A stretch of 64,000 nt of DNA from Micavibrio sp. UBA6147 (GTDB lineage: Bacteria; Pseudomonadota; Alphaproteobacteria; Micavibrionales; UBA1664). The stretch's first letter is position 1; each line of letters starts with the position of its first letter. Below, in pieces: positions 26,192 to 34,681 of the stretch. A program made the position numbers and the translations under genes. The stretch covers positions 434,001 to 498,000 of the forward strand of contig DIUX01000002.1 of assembly GCA_002423185.1 (NCBI GenBank). The letters run 5' to 3'. Below the pieces are notes generated by a model. That model saw only the letters and a list, made by a program, of their open reading frames with translations, searched no databases and had not been told where the DNA came from.

Positions 26192-28078
26192 CTATGCCGC
26201 CATCCGTTCAAACGGCAAGGCGGGTTCTTCGAAGGATTGCACCGATAACGCCCATAATGTTTCGCCGTTTTGATCGCTCACCAGCGCAAAGCCGAGCTTT
26301 TTATAATGCTCCGCAACCATCGAATTTTTTTCGGATGGGCTGTACCGCCCCCGTAATTCGTGCGCGCCGCGCTGTTTCGCCTGTTTGACAAATTCGACCA
26401 GCAACATTTCCTCAACCCGCCGCCCCAAAACGCGGCAACTCATCAACCATGTGTCAATGGCACACACACCGTCTTGCACAATGCCGATGCCGAGTGAGAT
26501 GATCCCGTTATCGCCGAACCGATCCTCAAGCCGCACTTGAATCATGATAACATCGGGGTTGGTCATCATCGCCTCAACCTCGGCCTGCGTATAGCGTTTG
26601 GTGGTGAGGTTGAATTGGTTGGTTTTGTTGATGAGCTGGGTAACGCGCACAACACTGATCGGCGTGACAGGTGCCATTTCGATTTTCATCTGAAGCGAGT
26701 CAAGAAATTCATCCATATTGCGGGCAGTGGATTCAAGCTCCGCACGGCGGGCATTTTCTTGGTATTGCTGCGCCCGTTTTTTGTCTTCTTCCGAAAAATT
26801 CACCGCCTCGAAATATCCGGCATTCAGGATTGTTCGCGCATAATACGACACGTCGTCGGGCAATTCCGGCACCGCAACCATTGGCAACACGGCGCGGACT
26901 TGTTCACGCTCCGCCGGATTGTCATCCATGAAAACCAGCGCATCGAGCCCGATATTCAAGGTTTTGGCGATGGCCTCGAGATTTGAGGCCTTATCCCGCC
27001 AATTGGCCTGAAACACCGCGATATGATCCTCACGCAGGATCATGTCCGGCAATTCGCGAAACGGTTGCCGCGCCACCGCATCATCGTTTTTGGAACATAC
27101 GGCAAGGACAATACCGCGTTCGCGCAGCGCCAGCGCCATTTTTTGAACCTCTGTATGCGCCTCGGCGATGCCGTCGCCTTGACCGATGCGGATTCCCGTC
27201 AACCCGTCATCGCCGATCACCCCGCCCCACAGCGTGTTATCAAGGTCAAGCACAAGGCATTTACGGCTGGTGCCACGAATAGCGCCAATCACCCGCGCCA
27301 CATGCTCGGCATAGATCGGCACCATGCTTTGGGCAAATGGTAATTTATAGAGATTCCACTGCGCCGGATCTTGCCAGTTTTGCGTGCCGACCATTTCCGC
27401 CAGCGCCGCAATGTCCAAAACATAATCGCCGCGCTTTTGCGCCATGGCGACCAACGCAGCGTTAAAATCCGTCACTTGCCGGCGTAACGTCACATCCGCC
27501 GACACATCCAACGACCCGAATAACGGCGTTGGCGGCACAGGAACAGTTTGCAAAATCACCGGCGCACGGCACCCGCGCTCTAGCCCTTCGCGGATCGTTT
27601 CGACATAGTCAATCGCCGCGCCGGACGGCATCCCGCCGCCAAACGGTAAGGCGTGATAATCCAGCGCCAACAGCACCGCGTCCGGCGCACTGGTGTTTAT
27701 GCCCGATTGCGGGTCAAGCGCCTCATGCATGACTTGGTCGTATTCGGCCTGATGGATGGAGAGCGACACCCCGTATCGCGCCGCCGTGGCCGCGATGGTC
27801 GGCACATATAAACAGGTTGTCGCATTGCCAAGCACGCCGAGTTTGAACGCCGACAAAGGCGCTAAATCCGCGCCGCTTTGCTGTGCCCGCTGAATGAGGC
27901 CGGAGAGTGACGTGAGTTGGTTGGTATTAAGGCGCGTTGCCGCCAGTTTTTGAATCGCCACGCCCAGTTTTTGCGTCCGATCATCGGCTTGCAATTGTGC
28001 ATCAATCGCCTTGCACTGCGCGCGAAAATCCTGAGGCGGCGCAACCAACCAATATAAATCTTCGTGACGATGGCTCAT
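26192..28078 (-). CDS. FkbH-like HAD-superfamily protein (glyceryl-ACP synthase type)
   Basis: A 628-residue three-part protein. The first 285 residues look like an SGNH-fold region of the kind found in Bacteroides FkbH-like proteins (LGNATTCLYVP, LLALDYHALPF). The HAD domain follows: CLVLDLDNTLWGGVIGDDG near 292-310 with the two motif I Asp residues, AVCSKND near 345, and FMDDNPAEREQVR near 400. The C-terminal 150 residues are GNAT-like (RFGDNGIISL, RRVEEMLLVEF, EHYKKLGF). FkbH proteins dephosphorylate 1,3-bisphosphoglycerate and load the glyceryl unit on an ACP, and an ACP gene lies just upstream. ATG 28078 has AGGGA 8 bases before it, so the longer frame is rejected. Confidence 0.88.
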   Translation of the reverse strand: MSHRHEDLYWLVAPPQDFRAQCKAIDAQLQADDRTQKLGVAIQKLAATRLNTNQLTSLSGLIQRAQQSGADLAPLSAFKLGVLGNATTCLYVPTIAATAARYGVSLSIHQAEYDQVMHEALDPQSGINTSAPDAVLLALDYHALPFGGGMPSGAAIDYVETIREGLERGCRAPVILQTVPVPPTPLFGSLDVSADVTLRRQVTDFNAALVAMAQKRGDYVLDIAALAEMVGTQNWQDPAQWNLYKLPFAQSMVPIYAEHVARVIGAIRGTSRKCLVLDLDNTLWGGVIGDDGLTGIRIGQGDGIAEAHTEVQKMALALRERGIVLAVCSKNDDAVARQPFRELPDMILREDHIAVFQANWRDKASNLEAIAKTLNIGLDALVFMDDNPAEREQVRAVLPMVAVPELPDDVSYYARTILNAGYFEAVNFSEEDKKRAQQYQENARRAELESTARNMDEFLDSLQMKIEMAPVTPISVVRVTQLINKTNQFNLTTKRYTQAEVEAMMTNPDVIMIQVRLEDRFGDNGIISLGIGIVQDGVCAIDTWLMSCRVLGRRVEEMLLVEFVKQAKQRGAHELRGRYSPSEKNSMVAEHYKKLGFALVSDQNGETLWALSVQSFEEPALPFERMAA

Positions 28079-28129
28079 GTGCTTAATCCCTGTCTTAATC
28101 ACTGTCTGGCACGATATGGTACATAGGCA

Positions 28130-28570
28130 TTATTGATCGAGAAGTTTAGACCCCGCCGTTCCGCTGGCGATGAGTTTATCACCAACGCTCACGCGAAAGC
28201 GCAATTTAACCGTATGGGTCGATTCCGAAACATGGGTGATTTCCGCGTCCATGACCGCCTGTTCATCGACATAGAGCGGATTATTAAAGTCGATCTTCCA
28301 ACTGGTGGCGAGCCCCAAATCCCCTGGCAAATGCATCCCCACCAGATGCGACAGCCGCGCAACCGTAAGCGCCCCATAAACAACCGGCTGCTCAAACCCG
28401 TTATCGCGGGCAAAAGCCGCGTCATGGTGAATGCGGCTGCGGTCGCCCGACAAATTGCGAAACACATCCATGTCCGCTTGGCTAATCACGAACGGAATCG
28501 AGGCCGTCATGCCGACCTTCAAATCATTCCATTCAATGACTTTGGCCATGATTTTGGGCTGTTCGCTCAC
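28130..28570 (-). CDS. MaoC-like hot-dog-fold (R)-hydratase-type protein
   Basis: A 146-residue single hot-dog domain. The hydratase motif appears as LSGDRSRIHHDAAFARDNGF (about residues 40-59), keeping the Asp and His used to hydrate enoyl thioesters but with Arg-Ser where Asn-Pro is usual. It starts with GTG 28570 overlapping the ACP stop by four bases (GTGA), so the two are coupled; ATG 28549 is the alternative. With the ACP and FkbH-like protein it probably acts on a carrier-bound acyl group. Acting as a thioesterase or binding protein is also possible. Confidence 0.82.
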   Translation of the reverse strand: MSEQPKIMAKVIEWNDLKVGMTASIPFVISQADMDVFRNLSGDRSRIHHDAAFARDNGFEQPVVYGALTVARLSHLVGMHLPGDLGLATSWKIDFNNPLYVDEQAVMDAEITHVSESTHTVKLRFRVSVGDKLIASGTAGSKLLDQ

Positions 28571-28812
28571 CCTTTGACCCTTTGTTGGATGATCGCGACA
28601 AATTCACTGACATTCTTCAAACCCGCAACTTCACCGGTGGTGAATTGAATGCCGAATTCTTCTTCAACCGCAACAACAAGACGGATATTGCTCAAACTAT
28701 CCCACGTGACCACTTCGGCCGCCGTCATTTCAGGGTGCGGTTGGATGCTGTCGTCATCGAACACTTCTTGAAAAATCGGTGCCAGACGCTCGTAAATTGT
28801 TGCCGTATCCAT
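28567..28812 (-). CDS. Acyl carrier protein
   Basis: An 81-residue acidic helical protein. The phosphopantetheine site is WDSLSNIRLVVAVEEEFGI, with the attachment Ser near residue 39 in DSL. It is not the fatty-acid ACP (no FabF/FabG neighbours, and it starts MDTATIYERLAPIF rather than the AcpP type), but a dedicated carrier, as in FkbJ or DltC systems. First gene of the minus-strand acyl cluster; 121 bases separate it from the DUF188 gene upstream, enough for a promoter, though I see no consensus one. Confidence 0.88.
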   Translation of the reverse strand: MDTATIYERLAPIFQEVFDDDSIQPHPEMTAAEVVTWDSLSNIRLVVAVEEEFGIQFTTGEVAGLKNVSEFVAIIQQRVKG

Positions 28813-28933
28813 GAATTAAAATCTCCAATTACCCTTGTTTTTAAGCATTTTTCGGTGAAGGCACGGTCGATTTGCCTTAAAGTTCACCGCCATTGCCGAT
28901 CATAGTGTTTTGTCTTTGATCCCGCGCCGATTG

Positions 28934-29383
28934 TCAAGACTTGTTGCGCGCGATAAACCGATCCAGCTCATTCGCGAATTTAAGCCGTTCCTTTTGCCCG
29001 AACATGGACGGGCCGCCGGTTTCGATGCCGCTGCCGCGCAAGGAATCCATAAAATCACGCATTCCCAAAATCTGACCGATATTATTCTTATCATACATCG
29101 TGCCGCGCGGATCAAGGGCGTGAGCGCCTTTATCCACCACCCGCGCCGCCAGCGGAATATCCGCCGTCACAACCAAATCCCCCGCCTTGCATTGGTCGGC
29201 GATGGCATCATCCGCCACATCCGGCCCTTGCTCCACGCACAGCATCCGGATATGTGGTGAGGTGGGCAGGGCGAGCCATTGATTGGCCACCACCACGACT
29301 TCGACCGCCACGCGTTCCGCCGCCTTAAACAAAATCGCCTTGATGACTTTGGGGCAGGCATCGCCGTCAACCCAGATTACCAT
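28934..29383 (-). CDS. YaiI/YqxD family protein (DUF188, UPF0178)
   Basis: A 149-residue protein of the PIN-like UPF0178 family. The typical start VIWVDGDACPKVIKAI is at residues 2-17; DLVVTADIPLAARVVDKGAHALDPRG lies near 88-113 and the family ending FANELDRFI near 137. The conserved Asp residues suggest a metal-dependent nuclease fold, but the role is not established. Monocistronic in appearance, between the ACP gene and the divergent roxA-like gene. Confidence 0.9.
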   Translation of the reverse strand: MVIWVDGDACPKVIKAILFKAAERVAVEVVVVANQWLALPTSPHIRMLCVEQGPDVADDAIADQCKAGDLVVTADIPLAARVVDKGAHALDPRGTMYDKNNIGQILGMRDFMDSLRGSGIETGGPSMFGQKERLKFANELDRFIARNKS

Positions 29384-29459
29384 TTCTTTTCCTCGCTTCG
29401 CTGCGCTATAAGAGATACGATCTTTCTTTGCACAAATTTACACAGGTTTCCACACCGAT

Positions 29460-30695
29460 ATGAACAGCGATATGATACGCGATACATTACCGAACGCCGA
29501 AGAATTCTACAAAACCTATTGGAACAAAAAGCCCTTTATTGTCCGCGGCGCGATTGACCCCGCCGTGTTTGATGATTTGATCGACCCCGATACGCTCGCG
29601 GGGCTGGCGCTTGAAGGGGACATCAAATCACGCCTTGTCAAAACGTCTGCACGCTCAAAAAAATCAGACTGGTCATGCCTGCATGGGCCGCTGGATGAAC
29701 AGATATTCGCAACCCTCGGCTCACATGACTGGACATTGCTTGTTCAAAATGTCGAACAATATCACCTCGGCACGGCGCGGTTATTGGATCATTTCCGCTT
29801 CGCACCGCGATGGTTGATGGATGACATTATGGTGAGCTATTCCGTCGCCGGCGGCGGCGTTGGCGCCCATGTCGACAGTTACCATGTCTTCCTCGTCCAA
29901 GGCCAAGGCAAGCGCAAATGGAAAGTCGGCTATACCCGCGCCGAAAACCAAGAATGCATCGAAGGCATTGACCTCAAAGTCCTGAAGAACGGCTTTGACG
30001 GCGAAGAAATCGAAACCACGATCGGTGACGTCATCTACATCCCGCCTCATTTCATTCATGAAGGCTCGACCATCGACGAAGCCCTGACATTTTCCGTTGG
30101 GTTTTTGGGGCCACAGCTTTCGGAAATGCTCATCGCCTATGGCTGCTATTTGGAAGACTCCCCCCGCGACAAACGCTTTGGCGGGGATGGAATCGGCACC
30201 GACAGCGCCGGCGCGACCATGGCCTTTTCGGCGGCACAAAATCTTCAAGACGACTTGATTGACGTGATTAAATCGGATGATTTTATGATCTGGATGGCGC
30301 AATATTTTGCAACCCCCACCCATGAAGACCCCGACAATATCGACCCGCGCGAAGACCCGCTCAGCGCCGCCGAAATTCTCGACACCCTCGCAATCGGGCA
30401 AGCCCTTTACCGCCCCGCCCACATCAAACCGGTCATCACCACCGCCGAAGACGGCACCCTGACCGCCGCGGTTTTGGGGCACATCATCAACACCACAGAC
30501 TGCCATGCCGATTTCATAAAATGGTTCGCGGACGGTGCGCCCCTGCGCCTTTCAGACATCGAAAAATTCGCCGATAAAAACGGCGTAATGGACATCATCA
30601 CCGCCCTGTATAACCGCAACGTCCTGTTCTTTGAAGGCGAATTATCAGGCGATCAAGATGATGATGACACGGATTACGACGAAGACGCCGCTTGA
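29460..30695 (+). CDS. roxA: RoxA/YcfD-type JmjC ribosomal oxygenase
   Basis: A 411-residue Fe(II)/2-oxoglutarate-dependent oxygenase of the cupin/JmjC type that hydroxylates ribosomal protein L16 in E. coli. N-terminal EEFYKTYWNKKPFIVRGA matches the family. The iron site is GAHVDSYHVFLVQGQGKRKW near residues 136-155 (His-x-Asp) with the distal His in VIYIPPHFIHEG near 197. The C-terminal region is winged-helix like in relatives. The last residues are strongly acidic (DDDDTDYDEDAA). Two Met starts (29460, 29472) are possible. Confidence 0.87.
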   Translation: MNSDMIRDTLPNAEEFYKTYWNKKPFIVRGAIDPAVFDDLIDPDTLAGLALEGDIKSRLVKTSARSKKSDWSCLHGPLDEQIFATLGSHDWTLLVQNVEQYHLGTARLLDHFRFAPRWLMDDIMVSYSVAGGGVGAHVDSYHVFLVQGQGKRKWKVGYTRAENQECIEGIDLKVLKNGFDGEEIETTIGDVIYIPPHFIHEGSTIDEALTFSVGFLGPQLSEMLIAYGCYLEDSPRDKRFGGDGIGTDSAGATMAFSAAQNLQDDLIDVIKSDDFMIWMAQYFATPTHEDPDNIDPREDPLSAAEILDTLAIGQALYRPAHIKPVITTAEDGTLTAAVLGHIINTTDCHADFIKWFADGAPLRLSDIEKFADKNGVMDIITALYNRNVLFFEGELSGDQDDDDTDYDEDAA

Positions 30696-30723
30696 TTCTC
30701 CGCCATGAGTGTAAAAGTAAGAC

Positions 30724-30737
30724 CGAACAGATGTTCG
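30724..30737. promoter_or_regulatory. Inverted repeat upstream of carbonic anhydrase
   Basis: CGAACAGATGTTCG has five-base arms CGAAC and GTTCG around AGAT. A TATACT -10-like box lies about 30 bases downstream, before the carbonic anhydrase start, but no convincing -35 is seen. The site may be an operator or a short hairpin at the end of roxA. It resembles the LexA box of Gram-positive bacteria, which is not the alphaproteobacterial form. Confidence 0.3.
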
Positions 30738-30821
30738 TTCTGGGGTAGCCTTCCAAAGAAAAATTCGTATACTCTGCCCCGAATGTTGTTTTAATGTATC
30801 AAGGTCAAAAGGAGCATCACC

Positions 30822-31565
30822 ATGCCGCTTGAAAAACTGATCAAGGGTTTTAAGTCTTTTCGGCTGTCCTATTTCGAAAAACACAACCGATACGAAGACC
30901 TCGTCAAAAACGGACAAGCACCGCAAGCCTTGGTCATTGCCTGCTCCGATTCCCGCAATGATCCCGCCTTGTTGACGCGCAGTGAGCCAGGCGATTTATT
31001 TGTCGTGCGCAATGTCGCGGCCATCGTTCCTCCCTATCAACCCGACCAGAATTACCACGGCACCAGCGCCGCCATAGAATTTGCGGTCAAAGGCCTCAAA
31101 GTCAAAAACATCATCGTTTTGGGGCATGCCCTGTGCGGCGGGGTGATGGCGCTGTCTGATAAAAAACTGCGTGAAAGCGGCGATTATGAATTTTTATCGC
31201 AATGGATCACGATTGGTGCTGCCGCCAATGATATGGTCGACACTTTGTTACCCGACGCCCCGAGAGCCAAGCGTTTAATGGCGCTTGAGCAAGCCATTAT
31301 CCTGACCTCCCTCAACAACCTGATGACCTTTCCATGGATTCGAAGTGGCGTTGAATCCGGTGCCATTGCCCTGCATGGCTGGTATTTCGACATGGTGAAC
31401 GGCAAACTGCTCGGCTATAACGCCGAAAGCGGAAACTTCGCCGAAGTCAAAGTCAGTGCCAAAGGCCTGTCCGCCGCCAAAGGGATTCCTGAACGCACCG
31501 CGCATGACCATGATGGATGCTGTCCTAAATGGCCGGTTGACCGTTTGGTCAGGCAATATCTCTAG
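30822..31565 (+). CDS. Beta-class carbonic anhydrase
   Basis: Interconverts carbon dioxide and bicarbonate in the cytoplasm. Zinc ligands are visible: Cys and Asp in IACSDSRNDP near residues 39-48 and His and Cys in LGHALCGG near 101-108. VVRNVAAIVPP near 64 is also typical. At 247 residues it is slightly longer than usual, ending in an extra tail (GCCPKWPVDRLVRQYL). A good AAAGGAG site precedes the start. The DUF3095 gene begins 22 bases after the stop, suggesting co-transcription. Confidence 0.93.
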   Translation: MPLEKLIKGFKSFRLSYFEKHNRYEDLVKNGQAPQALVIACSDSRNDPALLTRSEPGDLFVVRNVAAIVPPYQPDQNYHGTSAAIEFAVKGLKVKNIIVLGHALCGGVMALSDKKLRESGDYEFLSQWITIGAAANDMVDTLLPDAPRAKRLMALEQAIILTSLNNLMTFPWIRSGVESGAIALHGWYFDMVNGKLLGYNAESGNFAEVKVSAKGLSAAKGIPERTAHDHDGCCPKWPVDRLVRQYL

Positions 31566-31587
31566 GATAGGACTGCCTTCTCCAGCC

Positions 31588-32850
31588 ATGACCGAGAGCG
31601 CCTCAAAAATCATTCACGACCAACCCGTCCCAAGCGAGAATTTCTATGAATTCATGCCCGAAATAGACGCCGAGTCCGGGCAATGCAACATCAAAGCCCA
31701 CCACGATGTTCCGCAAGATTGGTTCATTGTCGTCAGTGACATCACAGGCTCCACCAAGGCCGTTGCCGAAGGTCGGTACAAGGACGTCAATATCGCGGCG
31801 TCTTGCGCGATTGTCGCCGCCTTGAATGCCGTCAATCGCAAGCAAGTCGCCTATATTTACGGCGGCGATGGCGCGACCTTGCTCATCCCCCCATCCGCTG
31901 CGGCGCCCGTTGCCGCCGCCTTGTCCGGCACGCGTGAGATGATCCGCCGCACAATGGGGCTTGGGATGCATCTTGGTCTTGTGCCCGTATCGGACATCAC
32001 CGAGATTGGCGGGGCGGTCAAGCTCGCCAAAATTCGTACAACCGGCGGCGCCCTTCAGGCCTCCATGGCTGGCAACGGCCTCAACCTTGCCGAGCGATGG
32101 GTCAAGGACAGCGCCACCGCCGCCCAATTTGTCCCCAGCGCCCTGTTCGATGAAAAAACATTGAACAGCACCGAGCCCGACTTCAGCGGTTTTGAATGTC
32201 GATGGAATCCGGTCCACAGCCGCAGCGGCACAATGATGGCGGTCATCATCGCCGCCCAACGTGACGATAACGAAAACATATACCGCGACATTCTCGCCCA
32301 AATAGCCACCATATGCGGGTCGGAAGACGCATGGAAACCCGTATCCGCGCCGCAACTCTCCGTCACCGCCAGCCCCACCGCCCTGTCCGGTGAAACACGC
32401 GTACGCACGTACACCCCCGCCCATAAAACGGGCGCATCCATAACCGAAGCTTTGGCCTACAGGTTCAAAGTCTGGTTGCTCTGCTTGTTCGGGATTGCCT
32501 CCATGCGCTTTGGCATTAAGGCTGGCGGGTTTGACGGAAAGACCTATCGCCAATCCGCGACTGACCATTCCGATTACCTCAAATTCGACAACACATTACG
32601 GTTTGTGATGGATGTTTCCGCCGCGTCAAAAAACAAGCTTAAGGCCTATCTTGACGGGCTGTACCGGTCGGGACAGATTTTTTACGGCACACATGAATCC
32701 GGCGCCGCCCTCATGACATGTATGGTGTTTGATTATCAAGACGACCACGTCCATTTTATTGATGGGGCGGATGGCGGGTACAGCCTTGCCGCGAAACAGC
32801 TCAAGGCACAAATCGCCCTCGCCGCCGAACAGGCCATGAAGGCATCGTAA
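31588..32850 (+). CDS. DUF3095 protein with class III cyclase-like N-terminal domain
   Basis: A 420-residue cytoplasmic protein. The N-terminal half looks like a nucleotidyl cyclase core: WFIVVSDITGSTKAVAEGRYKDVN near residues 46-69 (first metal Asp), then AYIYGGDGATLLIP near 90-103 in the place of the hairpin loop, and an HLGLVPVSDI strand. The second half (from about 270) holds a basic hydrophobic segment (AYRFKVWLLCLFGIASMRFG). This matches DUF3095 as I recall it. Whether it makes a cyclic nucleotide is unproven. ATG 31588 is chosen; the longer frame overlaps the carbonic anhydrase gene. Its position behind carbonic anhydrase suggests a bicarbonate-linked role, as known for some class III cyclases. 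Confidence 0.75.
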   Translation: MTESASKIIHDQPVPSENFYEFMPEIDAESGQCNIKAHHDVPQDWFIVVSDITGSTKAVAEGRYKDVNIAASCAIVAALNAVNRKQVAYIYGGDGATLLIPPSAAAPVAAALSGTREMIRRTMGLGMHLGLVPVSDITEIGGAVKLAKIRTTGGALQASMAGNGLNLAERWVKDSATAAQFVPSALFDEKTLNSTEPDFSGFECRWNPVHSRSGTMMAVIIAAQRDDNENIYRDILAQIATICGSEDAWKPVSAPQLSVTASPTALSGETRVRTYTPAHKTGASITEALAYRFKVWLLCLFGIASMRFGIKAGGFDGKTYRQSATDHSDYLKFDNTLRFVMDVSAASKNKLKAYLDGLYRSGQIFYGTHESGAALMTCMVFDYQDDHVHFIDGADGGYSLAAKQLKAQIALAAEQAMKAS

Positions 32851-32933
32851 ATATGATACGATATAAATATGCTATGATGATGACAACGACGATAACGACT
32901 TCAAAACCGTAACCCTATAACCGCAGGGCAAAC

Positions 32934-33404
32934 ATGGCCGACCCGATCCGCACCGTCACCCCCGAACAAATCCGCAAAACCCGCTATGGGCAATGTTTCA
33001 GCGGTTGCCTGATCCTCACGCATGACGGTCAAATACTGCTCCAGCAACGCCCCGAAAATTGGCGCAGCTTTGGCGGTGCGCTCGCCACATTCGGCGGACG
33101 GATCGAGCGCAACGAAACGCCGATTGAAGCCTTGAAAAGAGAATTAAGCGAAGAACTCGAAGCCAGCATTGACGACGACGACGTCACCTTCCTCGGCGCC
33201 ATCACCGAGGCCGCAACCAACCACCGCGATCTGGTGTACGCCTATATCTGGCGCGACCGCAGCCACACCATCGGAACCTGTCACGAAGGTACACCCGTAT
33301 ATTACGCCACGGCGAATGACGCCCTTGCCCACCCGCACATCATGGATGACGTACGCTGGATCATCGACCAATGCCGTATGCGCGGATTTTTGCCGGAGGA
33401 ATGA
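32934..33404 (+). CDS. Nudix hydrolase
   Basis: A 156-residue protein. The Nudix box is present as GGRIERNETPIEALKRELSEELEA near residues 50-73 (G-x5-E-x7-RE-x2-EE), giving the metal-binding helix. Strands before (QILLQQRPENWRSFGG) fit the fold. The substrate cannot be told from sequence; nucleoside diphosphate derivatives are usual. It converges on mntR with 15 bases between stops. Confidence 0.9.
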   Translation: MADPIRTVTPEQIRKTRYGQCFSGCLILTHDGQILLQQRPENWRSFGGALATFGGRIERNETPIEALKRELSEELEASIDDDDVTFLGAITEAATNHRDLVYAYIWRDRSHTIGTCHEGTPVYYATANDALAHPHIMDDVRWIIDQCRMRGFLPEE

Positions 33405-33419
33405 TCTATTCTCTGCGCC

Positions 33420-33839
33420 CTATTCGCCTATAAAGCGCCGGAAAATTTCCAGTGTTTCGGCACTGACGTGATGTTCGATTCCTTCGGCATCGGTTTCGGC
33501 GGTTTTGCGACTCACCCCGAGTTTGAGCAAGAACCCGACAATCACCTCATGACGTGTCTTGCACGACCGCGCCAAATCCGCCCCCTTGTCGGTCAGGAAG
33601 ACCGAGCGGTATGGCTGGCTGTCGACATAGCCTTCTTTGCGCAAACGGAGCAAAACCTTATTCGCCGTGGCGTGGGCAATTCCGAGCCGCGCGGCAATAT
33701 CAACCAATCGCGCCTCGCCCTGCGCCGCAATCAAATCGGCGATAAGCTCGACATAGTCTTCGGTGGTTTCGGTTTGATGCGCCTCGCGCAGCTTTTTAAA
33801 CCATCGCGCCTGTGTTTTCGGGTCAACAAGTACGGTCAT
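33420..33839 (-). CDS. mntR: Manganese-responsive regulator MntR (DtxR family)
   Basis: A 139-residue DtxR/MntR-type repressor. The winged helix covers about residues 25-90 (TTEDYVELIADLIAAQGEARLVDIAARLGIAHATANKVLLRLRKEGYV), followed by the metal/dimer domain with CKTRHEVIVGFLLKLGV and the DAEGIEHHVSAET motif that contributes metal ligands. It is the last gene of the transporter operon, its ATG overlapping the upstream permease stop by four bases. An MntR-like box lies at the operon promoter (37339-37352), so it should repress its own operon when manganese is high. Confidence 0.92.
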   Translation of the reverse strand: MTVLVDPKTQARWFKKLREAHQTETTEDYVELIADLIAAQGEARLVDIAARLGIAHATANKVLLRLRKEGYVDSQPYRSVFLTDKGADLARSCKTRHEVIVGFLLKLGVSRKTAETDAEGIEHHVSAETLEIFRRFIGE

Positions 33840-34681
33840 TTTATACCCTTTCGAAGCAAGCCACGCTTAGGGGCAAATAACAGCGCCGCCACAAATATCA
33901 AGGCTTGTAAAACCACAATGCACGGCGCACTCGCCCCGTCAATGTGAAAACTGATCACCGTGCCGGCAAGGCACGACACCAAAGACACAGCCACCGCAAT
34001 CACCATCATCCGCCCGAAACTGTCGGCGAGCAAAAACGCCACCGCCCCTGGCGCAATCAACATGGCAATCACCAAAATAATCCCGACCGCCTTTAAAGAC
34101 GCCACAATCGTCAACGCCAGCAAACTCAGCAACGCAACATGCAAAACACCGACCGGAAGCCCCACTGCCTTGGCGTGTGCGGGGTCAAAACAATACAGCA
34201 AAAAATCGCGCCGCTTTGCCACCACAATCAAAAACGCCGCGCCCGCGATCAAGGCCGTTTGCGCAATATCACCCCATTGAACCCCGAGCATGTTGCCAAA
34301 CAAAATATGCATTAGATGTTGGTCGGTTTCGATTTTGGTGAACATCACAAGACCCGTGGCAAGCATGCCGGAAAACACAATCCCCATCGCGGTGTCTTCC
34401 TTGATGCGGCTGTTATTCTTCAAATACCCCGTCGCCAAGGCGCAAAACAGCCCCGCGCCGAACGCTCCGACAACAAAGGGAAACCCAGCAATATAGGCCA
34501 CCACCACCCCTGGCAACACGGCATGCGACACCGCATCCCCCATCAGTGACCAGCCCTTGAGAACCATAAAACACGAAAACACCGCGCACACCGCTCCGAT
34601 CAAACTGGCGATCAACAAGCCGCGCTGCATAAATTCATACGACAAAGGCTCAATAAAAAATGCGGTAAGCACCTCCATCAC
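33836..34681 (-). CDS. Metal ABC transporter permease (second permease)
   Basis: A 281-residue inner-membrane permease of the ABC-3 (ZnuB/SitD) family with about eight membrane segments. Family marks are LKGWSLMGDAVSHAVLPGVVVAYIAG near residues 41-65 and VGIILVIAMLIAPGAVAFLLAD near 195-216. It overlaps the first permease by four bases and mntR by four bases. With its partner it forms the channel for Mn2+ (possibly Fe2+) import. Confidence 0.92.
   Translation of the reverse strand: MMEVLTAFFIEPLSYEFMQRGLLIASLIGAVCAVFSCFMVLKGWSLMGDAVSHAVLPGVVVAYIAGFPFVVGAFGAGLFCALATGYLKNNSRIKEDTAMGIVFSGMLATGLVMFTKIETDQHLMHILFGNMLGVQWGDIAQTALIAGAAFLIVVAKRRDFLLYCFDPAHAKAVGLPVGVLHVALLSLLALTIVASLKAVGIILVIAMLIAPGAVAFLLADSFGRMMVIAVAVSLVSCLAGTVISFHIDGASAPCIVVLQALIFVAALLFAPKRGLLRKGIK

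Noticed and set aside
30724..30737. SOS box (LexA site) before carbonic anhydrase
   Set aside because: The palindrome fits the Gram-positive LexA consensus, but alphaproteobacterial LexA binds GTTC-N7-GTTC, and the target gene is not an SOS gene. Kept only as an unassigned inverted repeat.
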